Shown in pieces: positions 20,037-31,738 of a stretch of 64,000 nt of DNA. The notes beneath the pieces were generated by a model. That model was given only the letters and a program-made list of their open reading frames with translations, did no database searches and was not told where the DNA came from. The stretch comes from Verpa conica (lineage: Eukaryota > Ascomycota > Pezizomycetes > Pezizales > Morchellaceae). Location: positions 1,550,001-1,614,000 of the forward strand of contig JAUFSD010000007.1 in assembly GCA_033030425.1 (NCBI GenBank), read 5' to 3'. Position 1 is the stretch's first letter, and each line of letters starts with the position of its first letter. Made by a program: the position numbers and the translations under genes.

Positions 20037-23000
20037 ATGGCTGAGGCTCTCGCATTTGGGACGAGTATACTCGCAGTCATTCAGCTCACGGCAAGTCTAG
20101 CCGCTTTGAGTTATGGGTACATTAGTGGGGTGAAACGAGCTCCTGAAGATATCCAAACCTTAGTGGATGAACTCAGATCACTGTGTATCGTTCTCACAAA
20201 CTTAAAAGTCTGTACACAGACAAATTCCGGACTAGCAGCGCTACAGCAACTCGAAGATCCGCTTCAGAAATGTAAACTAGAGATGGAGAATCTCCTGAGA
20301 AAACTAGAGCCTAAAAAGCTTCTTGGAAGGATGTTGACCTCCTTGGGATGGCCCTTGAAAGAGAAGGAGACCCTAGACTTCATCTTACGCATGGAAAGAT
20401 ATAAAAGTCTTTTTATACTTATCTTAGAGACTAATAACCTGTGAGACTATAGGCATGTTACTAATGCTAAACTTTGCTGACCTCCAAATAGATCCCGATC
20501 GAAGTCTATCGAGACGCACATACAAGGAATCGGGACACATGTGCAAGATATCAAGACCGATGTTCAAGATGTAAAGGTTGATGTCCATGACCTAAGAAAC
20601 GAGTCCGCGAGACGCGAGGACGGTGAGAAAGAACTTAGAGATAACTTTTTAGGACTTTGCTGATGTATCTATTTTATCATAAATAGAGCAAAGACGTACA
20701 GAGGTCCTTAATTGGCTATATCCTGGGACATCTAACACGAGACATCTTGAAATTAGTAGTAGGAGACGAAAAAATACTGGATCGTGGATTCTTGATACAC
20801 CAGAGGTTCAAGACTGGGTCCAAAATCTGACTCCAAAATCCCGACTAATTTGGGGTTACGGTATTCGTACGCAGTACTAGAACACCCTCGTTAAAATATG
20901 GATACTAACTAAGAGCATCGGAACTTATAGCTGGCGCTGGAAAAACATTCTTGAGGTCGGTATTCTCATTTCATAATACTGTATACGTGAATAGAAGGGT
21001 TCTGGAGCAGGTTGTCCCTGCGAACACCATGAACACTCAAGAGATCTATCCGATAAAACCCCGGAATATCCTTATTAAAGAGTATGACAAGTATAGAGTA
21101 GCTCCTAGAGGTAGCCTAAGCTCATACTACTAAAACTAGGGTGTAAACTCCCCTGCCTAGTATTTTAGGGACGACTATAATCTATCGTTAATTTTCCCTT
21201 ATAAACAAGCTAACCCCATGAAAAATAAGCTAACCTATGCCACCTTTTCTTAGCTCTCTATTAATCGATCATCTCCAAAGCCTAGCAACCTTGAAAAAAT
21301 ATGGAGTGGCGTATATCTACTTCAATTACAGGGAGGAAGATCAACAAAGACCGATTGATATCCTCTCTAGCCTTGCCAAGCAGCTCGCTTGTCAAATACC
21401 ATCTCTACCCACGAAAATTAGAAGTCTTCTCCATAAACTAAAGAAGCTACAACAAAAACCGACTCTAGAGGAACTATACACTATCCTCCTTATGTCTCTC
21501 CACTCATTTACTCGGACTTTCATAATTTGCGATGCTCTTGACGAGTGCAACCCGAAATTTCGGCCAGAGCTCCTACCACTCTTCCACCGAATGGGAAATG
21601 ATGGTATGAACCTTTTCCTGACAAGCCGTGAATATCCAGAAGATATTCAAGAGTCTCTCTCGAGCTCTGCAAAGATCAAGCTTTGGGCAAAGGATGGAGA
21701 TATCGCCAATTATATCGAACAAAAGATCAACGACAACCCACGGGCGAAGCGTTTAGTTGGAAAGGGAAATTACCAAGACAAGATTATCTCAGAACTTATA
21801 GAATGTGCAAATGGAATGTAAGTCACCGCTTGAACATTAGTTAGTGTTCGCCATAAGGGGTTGGTCCCCCGGGGAATCGGGGACCATGCCAAGAAACTAC
21901 CCCAAGACGAAGACTAACATTAATCTTTTATCTGTAATACTGACACGTAGATTTAGGTTCCTTCTCGTGCATTTTCATATTGAATACTTGTGCAAACAGA
22001 CCACCACCAGACAACTCTTAGCAGAACTAGAAAGACTTAAAAACTCTTCCAGCGAAGACAGCCCCTTAAACCCTACCTACGACAGAGCTATGGAGATCAT
22101 TCAACTCCAGCCTAAAACCTGCGTGGATTTAGCGTTCAAAATACTTTCATGGCTTGTTAAGGCTCGAGAGGTCCTCACGCTTTACCAACTTCAAATAGCA
22201 GTATCAATAGAAGAGGATCAAACAACCATTGACGAGCAAGACTTGCCAGACAAAATGACTTTGCTTGACGTCTGTGCCAGCTTAATAACAATCGACGAAC
22301 ACAGCGGGACAATTAGACTTGCTCATTACACGGTACAGGAGTACCTCCTCTCAAACCCAGCAATCTCAAGGGATGCAGACTTCAGAGTTGTCATGTCTTG
22401 TACAACCTTTCTTTCTCTCGATATATTTGCCCAAACGTTATGCGATAAAAGAAGCCTTCAAGCGCGGTATGACCGTTACCCGTTTCTCGACTATGTCATC
22501 CGCCATTTGCCATCTCACCTTAAAGACTGTGATGAGATTTTTTCTACAAGAACTGTTCTCAGATTTATTCAAAGTCCAGATTGCACAATATCTTACCTCC
22601 AAGCTTTAGAATACTCGGATTCGATAATGCCCTACTACGAGGATGACGAGTACGACTTTTTTCCACCGAGCTACCCTAAAGGCCGAACCCCACTACATAT
22701 GGCAGCTTCTCTAGGCCATTTCTGTTCTGCAGTTCATCTACTTGAATATACAAATGTCATGGTAGAGGATGAGGCAAAGAACACAGCAATGCACCTAGCA
22801 GCATCACAAGGGCACGTATTGATGGTCAGATTGTTACTTGAGAATGGTGCCGATGTTCATGCTACAGATGGTCAAGGAAAAACCGCCCTACATTTCGCAG
22901 TACTTAATCAACACGTAGAAGTAGTCCAACTATTTACGGAAAACACCGCTACGCTCCTTAGTATAGATCATCAAGGAAAAACTGCACTACACTATGCAGC

Positions 23001-24915
23001 ATCTACGTGGAACGAGTCAATAATCGAGTTACTGCTTGAGAAAGGCGCCGATATATTGGCTATAGATAAAGATGGACAAACTGCACTGCACGACGCAATA
23101 CCTAAAAAGTATTATTTTTCTTTTGAGCGGTCTAAAATAAAAGTACCAGAAACCACATCGGTAGCTGAGCTATTTGTAGAGAAAGGTGCCAACGTCCTTG
23201 CTGCAGACCGGAAAGGAAAAACTGCACTACACCTAGCAGCAGAATCAGGAAAATATGTGTCACTTGCCAAAAAATTACTCGAGAAAGGTGCCGACATTCT
23301 TGCTACAGATAACAAAGGAAAGACCGCACTACACCACGCAGCATGTGTGGGAAGTAAACCGATGGTCGAGCTGTTGCTTGAAAAAGGCGCCAGTCTCCTC
23401 TCTGTGGATAATGAAGGGAAGACCGTACTACACTATGCAGCAAAAATAGGGGCACCAGCAGCAACAATAGGAGAAATGATAGGGGGAGAAACAAGAGGGG
23501 AGAGTAGGCCTATTGTCGAGCTGTTTCTTGACAAAGGCGCCAGTCCGCTTTCTAGAGATAATGAGGGGAAAACCGCACTACACTATGCAGCATGTATAGG
23601 CAATAGGTCGATTGTCGAGTTATTGCTTAATAAAGGCGCTGAAGTCCTTGCTGCAGACGGCAAAGGGATGACTGCACTACACCATGCAACATATAAAGGG
23701 GATAGGCCGACTGTTGAGTTGCTGCTTGATAAAGGCGCCAACGTCCTTGATATAGACGGCGAAGGGATGACTGTACTGCATCTAGCATTATCGCAAGAAC
23801 ACGAGTCGTTAATCCACATACTACTTGAGAACTGTGCCGATATCCTTACTCCAGATAATAAAGGGAAAACTACGCTTCATTATGCAGTATCTTGGGGGAG
23901 CAGTGCGGTACTAAGCTTTCTAAACGAGAAATACAACAACCTCATACTTACAGATGACGAAGAAGAAACTACACTACACGACGCAACATCCCGAGTGAAT
24001 GAGTCGATAGCCGAATTGTTGATTGACACAGATGCAAATACCCCTTCTACGGATAATGAAGAGGAAACCATACTACACCATGCAGCATCTAAATCCCTGA
24101 GTACGTCAGTCATCGATCTATTGCTTGAGAAAGGCGCCAACCCCCTCGCTGTAGATAATGAGGGGAAAACAGCACTACAACACGCAGTATCTAGCTCTCT
24201 GGGTGAGTCTATAATCAACTCATCGCTTAAGATAGGGGTCGGGATTCCTACTACGGACAACAAAACGAAAAACGCACTTCACCACGCAATTGAGTTTCGG
24301 AATTCGATAATCACTTTATTAATTGAGAAAGGTGACGACATTCTCGCTACGGATAATGAAGGAATGACCGCACTACACTACGCAGCATTTTGGGCGGGTG
24401 ATTTAGTGGCCAATTGGATCCGGTCGTATGAAGAAGAAATCAGTATTATCATTATAGACAGCAAAGAAAAAGCAGCACTACACTACGCAGTATACAAAGA
24501 TAGTAAGCCGGTAGCTGAAATATTTCTCACCAACGCTCTTGATCCAGATAATGAAAGAGAAACCCCACTCGGCTACGCAGTGTCTAGGGGGAGTGAGTCG
24601 ATAGTCGAACTATTGCTTGAAAAAGAGGCCAGCATTCTTGCCACAGATAATCAAGAGAGGACGGCACTTCGCTACGCAGTATCTAGGAGTGACCCGGGAG
24701 TTAAGGTGTTTCTTAAGGAAGGCGCCAGCCCCTTTACTGTAGATGATAAAGAGGAAACTACACCTAAAGCTACAGAGGGCCCTAGCAGTGATATTTGCAC
24801 AGAACAGACCACTCGAGTATCCAATACCGCAATGCAGTCACCGGCAGAAGAACTATCTATAGCCAACCTTGAAAGTGAAAGTAATATGTACGTACTTAAC
24901 CTAAAATCACTATGA
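20037..24915 (+). CDS. NOD-like receptor: Helo-like N-terminus, NACHT, 20 ankyrin repeats (1420 aa)
   Basis: Exons: 20037-20440, 20492-20622, 20687-20860, 20931-20955, 21254-21817, 21951-24915 (4263 nt in frame). Residues 1-140 form a helical domain (LAFGTSILAVIQLTASLAAL...VKRAPEDIQTLVDEL) like the Helo-like N-terminal domain of fungal STAND proteins. A short repetitive coiled coil follows (DIKTDVQDVKVDVHD). NACHT: linker with VLNWL and TGSWILDTPEVQDW, Walker A AGAGKT (residues 237-242), YIYFNYRE, Walker B IICDALDEC (about 335-343), sensor-1 FLTSREYPEDI. A winged-helix region (DVCASLITID, RLAHYTVQEYLLS) leads to 20 ankyrin repeats (about 675-1370), many with the GKTALHYAA core; repeats 5 and 8 carry insertions. 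Fungal NLRs of this type act in non-self recognition and regulated cell death. Exon 4 is only 25 nt, and the next intron (298 nt) is unusually long with a weak donor (GTCGGT). Confidence 0.88.
20956..21253 (+). other. Long atypical intron right after the Walker A codons of the NLR
   Basis: 298 nt between GTCGGT and TTCTTAG. Splicing joins AGAGKTFL to SSLLIDHLQSLA, the expected NACHT continuation. If retained, the frame stays open for another 59 codons and stops at 21133. A truncated protein of about 300 residues ending just after the P-loop would result. The other five NLR introns are 51-133 nt. The extra sequence may be a small insertion; I recognise no element in it. Confidence 0.6.
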
Positions 24916-25515
24916 ACAACCTTAATTTAACTTTAATAGTCCGCAAACCCAATCCCCTATCGATATCACCACCTAATTCCTATACTCTTTCCGTTTACGC
25001 TTACTCAATACCCATCACGATCCTAGTCCGGAAAGGAGGTTATGTTTGGTCCTGAAGGGGGTAAAAATTTCGGAGTTAATTATTTATCCTTTATTTATAT
25101 GTCTATGTTCATTTTACTTTATCAACTTTATCACCGGACCTAGGCAATTTCCGTGGTTATGTTCAAGAGAAAGTTTCTAGATAGATTCAGAGTCGATTGA
25201 CCTCTTGTGATATGTGGGCCAGATTTCTGTAAGATGATTGTTTTCCTTTTCTTTGTGTGACTTCTCATAATGCGCTAGCGGATTAGGTATGTTTCTTTTT
25301 CTTTCATTAGCCAGACGGTAAATCTAAACAGAGCTGAAGTTTAGTCTACTCTATCTTCCCATATATATATTTACAAACAAAGAGCTATAAAATAAGTACA
25401 ACGAAAAGGTCAATGATACAAATCGCCGTCCAGATCACTGAGGCAATGAGATCTTTATTCTATATATCCCTTAATATAATCAGTCCCTCCTTATACCGAA
25501 AAAAATCATCAGCAT
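24916..25515. other. Intergenic, convergent NLR and COX10 3' ends
   Basis: T-rich and TA-rich sequence with a TATATATATA run (about 25362). No reading frame of interest; presumably both 3' UTRs. Confidence 0.5.
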
Positions 25516-26937
25516 CTACCCTGTTGACTTCTCCACCACTTCCTTAAGGTCATCCCCCTGACTTTCTTCATCTTCCCACTCCTCGTCCTCCTCGTCCTTC
25601 TCCACCCCGACAACCCTCTCCCAAACCCCCTTCCATAATCCCGCCTTATGCACCATCGCCAGCCCCATCACCACCGGCAAATGCCACACACTCGCCCAAA
25701 ACAACTTCTTAGCCGTGCCCTTCTCCCCAGCCTTTCTATAAAACCTCCACGCCTCCCTCACCAACCACCCATTCACCACCGAACTCGTCAGCACAAACCC
25801 CACATCCGTAACCCCTACATACCACAACCCCACACATATCGGAAAAAACAACAAACTATACCTCACCGCAACCCTTCCATTCAGCCTAGGATACTTCCAC
25901 GCCATCATCTGATACCCCGCAGCACGATACTCATCCTTTATGGTCCAGCTCAACGAATTAAAATGCGGAAACTGCCACGCAAACAGTAGACCCGCCAACA
26001 ACCAACCTCCGGGATGCGACAAGGTCTCAATCATACCCCCCTCCACACCCGTCGTAGCACCAGCGGCCGCAGCCCAGCCCATCAACGGGGGTATCCCACC
26101 CACAATCGCGCCGACCCATGTGTTGATTACAGACACCCGCTTGAGTGGTGTGTAGACTCCCGCGTAGAGGAGTATGTTTGCAGCACCGAGAGCAGAGACG
26201 GTAGGGTTGACGCCGATGTAGAGAGCTGTGACGCCGATGGCGCCGGTTGCGAGTGCGAAGATGAGGGCCTGAGAGGGGCGGAGAAGACCTCGTACGAGTG
26301 GGCGGTTGCGTGTTCGAGACATTTTGGAGTCGTGTGTGGGCTCGAGGTACATGTTGAAGGCGTTTGCGGAGGCGGAGGAGAGGGTGGTGCCGAAGGTGAG
26401 GAAGGTTAGGGTTAGTGCTGAGAGTGTTGGGGTTGCGGTGGTGGATAGGAGCGGGTCGATGGGGTATAGTGCGTAGGGTGCCATGGCGGAGAGAACGACG
26501 AGGACTGTTAGGCGGGGCTTGGACAAGGCGAGGTAGGGGTATATAAGCCGTTTTAGTGACCCTGTTGGAGACGAGGCGGAGGAGGTTGAGAGGAGTGATG
26601 ATGCGTCCGGGGGGAGGGGTTCATTATGGTCTGTAGTAGTAGTGGTGGTGTCTTTTTCAACTTGTTTACGGAGTTGGCGCCGTCGATGAGGTGGGAGTTC
26701 GGCGGGGGTTGGTGAGGCGGTCCCGTTCGTGTCTGCCCGGTTCCCGAGAAATCGGTTCGCGAGGAAATACTGCGATTGCCATGTCCCCCGGATCGACCTT
26801 GTCGTTGCTTGCGCAATTGATGCAACCCCCGTCCCACGGCGTAGAGATGTTGAGAAGCTTCGCCGCGGTTTCGAGAGCTGGAAGAGACAGCGGAGACAGA
26901 TTGATGGCGACGGCGTCCGGGCAAGATGCAGCACCAT
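25516..26937 (-). CDS. COX10: Protoheme IX farnesyltransferase (heme O synthase), 473 aa
   Basis: A single exon on the minus strand from ATG 26937 to TAG 25516. The N-terminus has a mitochondrial presequence (CLRCLFQLSKPRRSFSTSLR). A disordered linker (about 65-130) precedes the UbiA-type prenyltransferase core: LALSKPRLTVLVVLSAMAPY, then the active-site loop NMYLEPTHDSKMSRTRNRP (about 195-213), the second polar motif region LLYAGVYTPLKRV and GGIPPLMGWAAA, and FAWQFPHFNSLSW with KDEYRAAGYQMM. Hydrophobic segments consistent with the multi-pass UbiA fold follow. The C-terminus is a strongly acidic tail (EKDEEDEEWEDEESQGDD). It attaches farnesyl to heme B in the inner membrane, the first step of heme A synthesis for cytochrome oxidase. 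In the active-site loop the first Asp of the usual pair appears as Thr-His (EPTHDS); the second Asp remains. Confidence 0.95.
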   Translation of the reverse strand: MVLHLARTPSPSICLRCLFQLSKPRRSFSTSLRRGTGVASIAQATTRSIRGTWQSQYFLANRFLGNRADTNGTASPTPAELPPHRRRQLRKQVEKDTTTTTTDHNEPLPPDASSLLSTSSASSPTGSLKRLIYPYLALSKPRLTVLVVLSAMAPYALYPIDPLLSTTATPTLSALTLTFLTFGTTLSSASANAFNMYLEPTHDSKMSRTRNRPLVRGLLRPSQALIFALATGAIGVTALYIGVNPTVSALGAANILLYAGVYTPLKRVSVINTWVGAIVGGIPPLMGWAAAAGATTGVEGGMIETLSHPGGWLLAGLLFAWQFPHFNSLSWTIKDEYRAAGYQMMAWKYPRLNGRVAVRYSLLFFPICVGLWYVGVTDVGFVLTSSVVNGWLVREAWRFYRKAGEKGTAKKLFWASVWHLPVVMGLAMVHKAGLWKGVWERVVGVEKDEEDEEWEDEESQGDDLKEVVEKSTG

Positions 26938-28327
26938 TATTGTTATTCTATTCCAGGCCCGTTTTACTAAAATTCCGGGTTTGGCATCCCCCGGAGGATC
27001 GGTGTTGCGGGGTAGCGGGCGGGCGGGCGGGGGGGGGTAGATATGTGCTGGGTGGGGTTTTTACGGTGGGATGTGATGGGCTGTTGTTGAGATGAGCTCA
27101 ATCTTATCTTATCTTATCGCTCTATTGATTTTATAGGGTACTATAGGTACGAAAGACTTGATGTCTCAGTTCTAGAGTTACTCTGAGGTCTAACGTATGA
27201 GTTTTTAAGAACCTACATTTATTGTAATGTCTCTACCAGTATAAGACCGGGCTTATGCCACCTCGAGTGATATTCCATCCTTATCAAAAGCCAGCTATTT
27301 ACATATGTAGTACCACTTCCCATAAGAACCCTACCACACAGATAGACCCACAGATAATAGAACGCCTTTTATGCAGAAATAATACCACATCGCAAGGATA
27401 TTTTATAAAAGGTCTCAGTATTAGGCTTTTGTCTCACATAAACCCTACCCATCAATTAAAACCTAACCGTCTCCAATCACTAGAAACATGTCTTGGCCTC
27501 ATCCACCCCTTCTAAATCGCTAGAGTCAAGAGTTTCAGAGGGACTAGGTGCCTTTGAAGCTACAGAATGTATTAAGAAGCTTGAACTCTTTCAGGTAGCA
27601 CTAGATGCTCTATCATAAAAGAAAAAATATAATCATTTTAATCATGATGTATCACTCGGCTTTGTCCTATGATATCAACACATGTAATAGTAGTGTAGAT
27701 AGTTGCTTCTCTAGTACTTATATCATCTACTATATATATATATAATATCTTATTATAGGTGCCTTAATTAGACTCCTACCTTTATCTCACTATATATATA
27801 CCCATTAATAGGGTCTAAGACTTAAACCTAACCTATATAATCAGTAGTACTACTCAGGTATTAAGACATCCCCACTAAAACCGTGTGTGATGAGGCAGCA
27901 ACAGAAATAATCATGAAGGGAAGTAAAGTAGTACAGTGACAACAATAAATAGATAGAGTTCAGAGAGCTTCAAGGAAATAATGTTTTATTTTATCTAGGT
28001 GATTTTGGAGTGGGGTTTGGTGTTACTGTTACAACCTTCCGACATCTTAATAAACACCTGAGTATAAATAATCAAGAAACTAATCTATTAGTAATACTAA
28101 TCAGACAAATACCTCGAAATTCCAAACAGAAAAACGAAAGGATAAAAGTCACTATGGTCTATAAATATACACTACTATAACTGTTTCTACTCACAAAAAC
28201 TTTAAAATCTACCAAATCACAACGCCCGCCACACGAAAAATTAAACTAATAATGAAATAGCTAATATCTAAACTCCAAGCCACCTACGCCAGTAAATCAC
28301 GAAATATAGAAACTCCATACCACATCC
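26938..28327. other. Intergenic upstream of COX10, TA-rich
   Basis: Next to COX10 there is a G-rich run (27018-27038) and an (ATCTT)4 microsatellite at 27101-27118. From 27120 to 28300 the DNA is TA-rich with TATATATA runs near 27730 and 27793. The only plus-strand frame of note (27255-27515, 86 codons) has no domain; I do not call it a gene. Confidence 0.4.
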
Positions 28328-31300
28328 TCATCTCTTCGCCGACGCTCTATTCTCCCACCCATTCATACTCCTCCTAATCCCCAGCGTTCTCTTCTGAGTG
28401 CCTCCTGCAGCCGCTAACCTATCCGCAGCCGTCATTTTACCCGCGAGTCTCTGTTCCGCCGTAGTCATCGACAGAGAACCTACAGACGAGAACCCGGCGG
28501 TAGCAATGACAGTAACACTCGACCCTCCAGCCACAGTCTCCACACTTGCTGAGGTATAACTACTCCTAACACCCACCACACTCGCATTCCCCTCCTCAAC
28601 ACTTTTACAAAATTCGTCAAACACAGGACTACTTGGCATTTCTAACTCCGGGCTCGGTGTGCGTTTCTTCCTCCTCCTCTCCTTCCCCCTCACCGGAGAG
28701 CTACTCAACAGCACCATCCCGTTATTCGGCCTAACTGGTAACTTCGGCTGCGGCAACGCCTCCATCTGTTCTTTCAAACTCAATCCCTGTTTCCTACTCT
28801 GTTTTATCACCTCTGTTGCTGTCTTCTCTTTTGTCGGTTTAGGATTAGGTTTAGGTACAAAGTAAGACATGAGACTTCCCTGTCCTACGGCGCGCTTATT
28901 CGATCTTGGCCCTATAGCAGGCTTTTTCTCCGCAAGTTTAGCTGACAATGCAGCCCGCTTTTCCGCCGCCAAAGCCTCAGCCGCGGCAGACTTAGCAAGC
29001 ATTGCATCGTGTCGTGCCTTCTTCTCTACTCGCTCTTTATCGGCCTCGCAGGCGAGGCGATTCTGTTTCAACGCCTCCATATGGGAACCTGCACTTCTAA
29101 ACCCTGCACCACCAGCCGCAGCGGCAGCGGCTAACTTTTCTGCCGTTGTCGTTTTAGCGGCGAGACGTTGCTCGGCAGTCATAAAACCACCACTCCCACC
29201 TCCACCCCCTCGGCTCCACCCCGCTGCTGCTGCTTTCCCGCCTAAATCGTAGACTCCACCAGAAACATCTTCGGCCCTCTTTCGTTTCCGTCTCCTCCAA
29301 TCATCATCCTCGCCCCCTTCTTCAGCTGCCTCTTCTCGCTCTTCCCACTCCTCCTTCTCTGGGATCTGGTCGTCTAGTAGCGATGGTATACCCGCTGTTT
29401 CGACCGCTGTGTTGATGGCTACTTCACTCGGGCAAGTACGGCCGAGAATCTGGAGTATACCCTGCATTGATGAGAACCGGAGTGGGGGAGCACGCTTATC
29501 TAGCAGTCTCATAAGAGTCGAAGGTGTAAGGAAGGGAGATAGTTTTGTTTTCTCTATTATTTCATGTCAGTTCTTACAGATTGCCGAGTGATACACCATG
29601 ACCGAGGCTTGAAGTGTACCTTTTGACGAGTTTCTTCGAGGACATGACATATACAACAGTCCCTGAGCACGAGTCATAGCGACATATAACAGTCGTCGTT
29701 CTTCATCTGTGTCTTCTGCTCTCGAGTGCGGAATAGAGCCTTCATAAACAGCAGGTATAAACACGACTGGCCATTCAAGTCCTTTCGCAGCGTGAATCGT
29801 TGATATTGTGACCTGGCCTTGTGCCTGTTTCTCTTCGTCTTCCGGCACTTCGCTCAGTGCTGTATTCGACAAGAAGCGTTCCAACATACCCTGGAGCCCT
29901 GTTGCAACATTCTCACTTTGTTGCACGCCATCAATGAGTGGTAGTGCATCTTCATCTTCCTCTACCATAACCATATCTCGAGCCTGTGTCAGCAGCTCAG
30001 TGATGTTTGACCACCGTCCCTCCCAGTCCTCAGGGTAGTGTCGGGCAAGATGCTCCTCGTAGGCGAGTTTGCGGAGAAGATACTCGATTATGTCGACGAG
30101 CGTTTTCTCCTCTCCCTCCTCCTCCTCGCCGCGGATTAAGCGCTGAGTAGAGAGGATAATGCCCACAAAATCACCTAGTCCCTTATCCGCAGTCTTTGCA
30201 ACTTTTAGATCCCGCCATCCACCACTGACGCCTGTTCTAATAACATCCCATAGACTCTTTCCCTTCTTTTCCGCCTCGTCAATAAGTGTCTTAATAGTCA
30301 TATCACCCACTTTCCTTGATGGTACATTAACAATCCTCGCAACCGCATCATTATTCAGTGGGTTATGTATGACCCGTAAATAATCCAGCAGTGTCTTGAT
30401 TTCCACCCGATCATAAAACTTTAGCCCCCCAACCATCTTATACGCCATCCCGGCTTTAACAAAATATGTCTCAATAAGCCGTGTCAAAGACGCAGACCTA
30501 ACAAGTACTGCAACGTCACCCAGTCCCACAACCCCACCCGTCAGCGCACGAACTCTCGCTATCTCACCCACAATCCACGCCGCCTCTCGCTCCGCATTTG
30601 GCAGCCCCCGGAGAACGGGGCGTGTGCCGACCGCATGAGTGGGTATCAATGGCTTTTGTGGGCGTGAATCGTCCTGTTGTATCACCTCCAATGCAGCGAG
30701 AAGAATAGATGCAGAACTACGATAATTCTGTTCAAGGTGAACGACAAGAGTATCTGGATATGCCCGGATCATGCGGTTGAGGTTGCGGATCTCGGCGGCG
30801 CGGAACCCGTAAATTGATTGATCTGGATCACCAACAATAGTGATACGGTTCTGTTTAGACGCTAGCAATCTCATGAGTTCAAATTGGACAAGGTTTGTGT
30901 CCTGGAACTCGTCAATTAGTACTGCTTCGACATTCCCTACACATTCAGGGTGCTGCTTCAACAGCTCCAAGCACCGTAGGAGGAGGTCGTCATAGTCTAG
31001 CAAGTTTGAAGCCTCCAATCCAGCCTGGTAGTCCTCAAATACCAACACAAACTCCTCAGTCGAAATATTCTTCTCTTTCTGCTGCGTACTCTGCGTCGCC
31101 TGGGTCCCCATAACCTTTGGTGCCGCGTTTGCAACAGGACTAGTATTCCTCGCTTTGAAATGACTGATCCTACTCCTAACAGACTTTGCATCGGTCACAG
31201 CAATCCCTCTCCTCCTCAGCACTCGCTTCACAATACCAATACTATCCCCATTATCTGCAATCCCCCATCCATTTCGCAAGCCAAGCATGTGTCCGTAGCG

Positions 31301-31738
31301 GACCAAATACCGCCTTGCAATGCTATGAAATGTTCCCAGCACCAATTTAGCTTCAGTGCCGTTACCAACGAGCTTAGATATCCGTTCCTTCATTTCTCGA
31401 GCAGCCTTGACCGTGAATGTTGCAACTATCACGTTTTGCGGGGAGAGGCCCTGAGACGGCGAGAGAAGATATGCAACGCGGGAAGTTAACGTTCTAGTCT
31501 TCCCCGAACCAGCTATTACAACCATTAGCTACGGCCAAAAAAAACACTCCCCCCCCCGAGATCACAACTAAAAGACAGGGGGGAGCAGACGAGGTGCAAG
31601 AATCTGAACAACGGATGCAGGGTTGGTGACAGCGAGTGATTGAGCAGTATTCAACCCAGCAAGTATCGGGTCCTCGCTAACACTCTCCAACACAACATGT
31701 CTAGCGGCCATTCTAGCCATTGTACGACTGTGGTCCAT
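28328..31738 (-). CDS. SRS2: UvrD/Srs2-type DNA helicase with PIP-box tail (about 1095 aa)
   Basis: Minus-strand exons: 31738-31591, 31512-29597, 29551-28328 (3288 nt in frame). The second junction may instead use the donor at 29602. The helicase core has the Q motif GLNTAQ (about 28-33), Walker A APPGSGKTRTL (rebuilt across the 78-nt intron), motif Ia TFTVKAAREMKERI, motif II LIDEFQDTN (about 248-256), motif III GDPDQSIYGFR, motif IV LEQNYRSS, motif V TIHAAKGLEW and motif VI LLYVAMTRA. Exon 3 carries LMRLLDKRAPPLRFSSMQGI, then a long disordered tail with a canonical PCNA-interacting motif QGSLMSYF (about 912-919). Two copies of a TAEQRLA(A/G)KxTAxxxLAA motif (about 813 and 1052) flank it. 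Srs2 strips Rad51 from single-stranded DNA and restrains recombination at replication forks. Homology to Srs2 rather than bacterial-type UvrD rests on fungal context and the tail. Confidence 0.88.

Noticed and set aside
21844..21950. Start of the long ankyrin ORF placed inside the intron
   Set aside because: The first in-frame codons are intronic; splicing from 21817 to 21951 restores the NACHT-to-winged-helix continuity.
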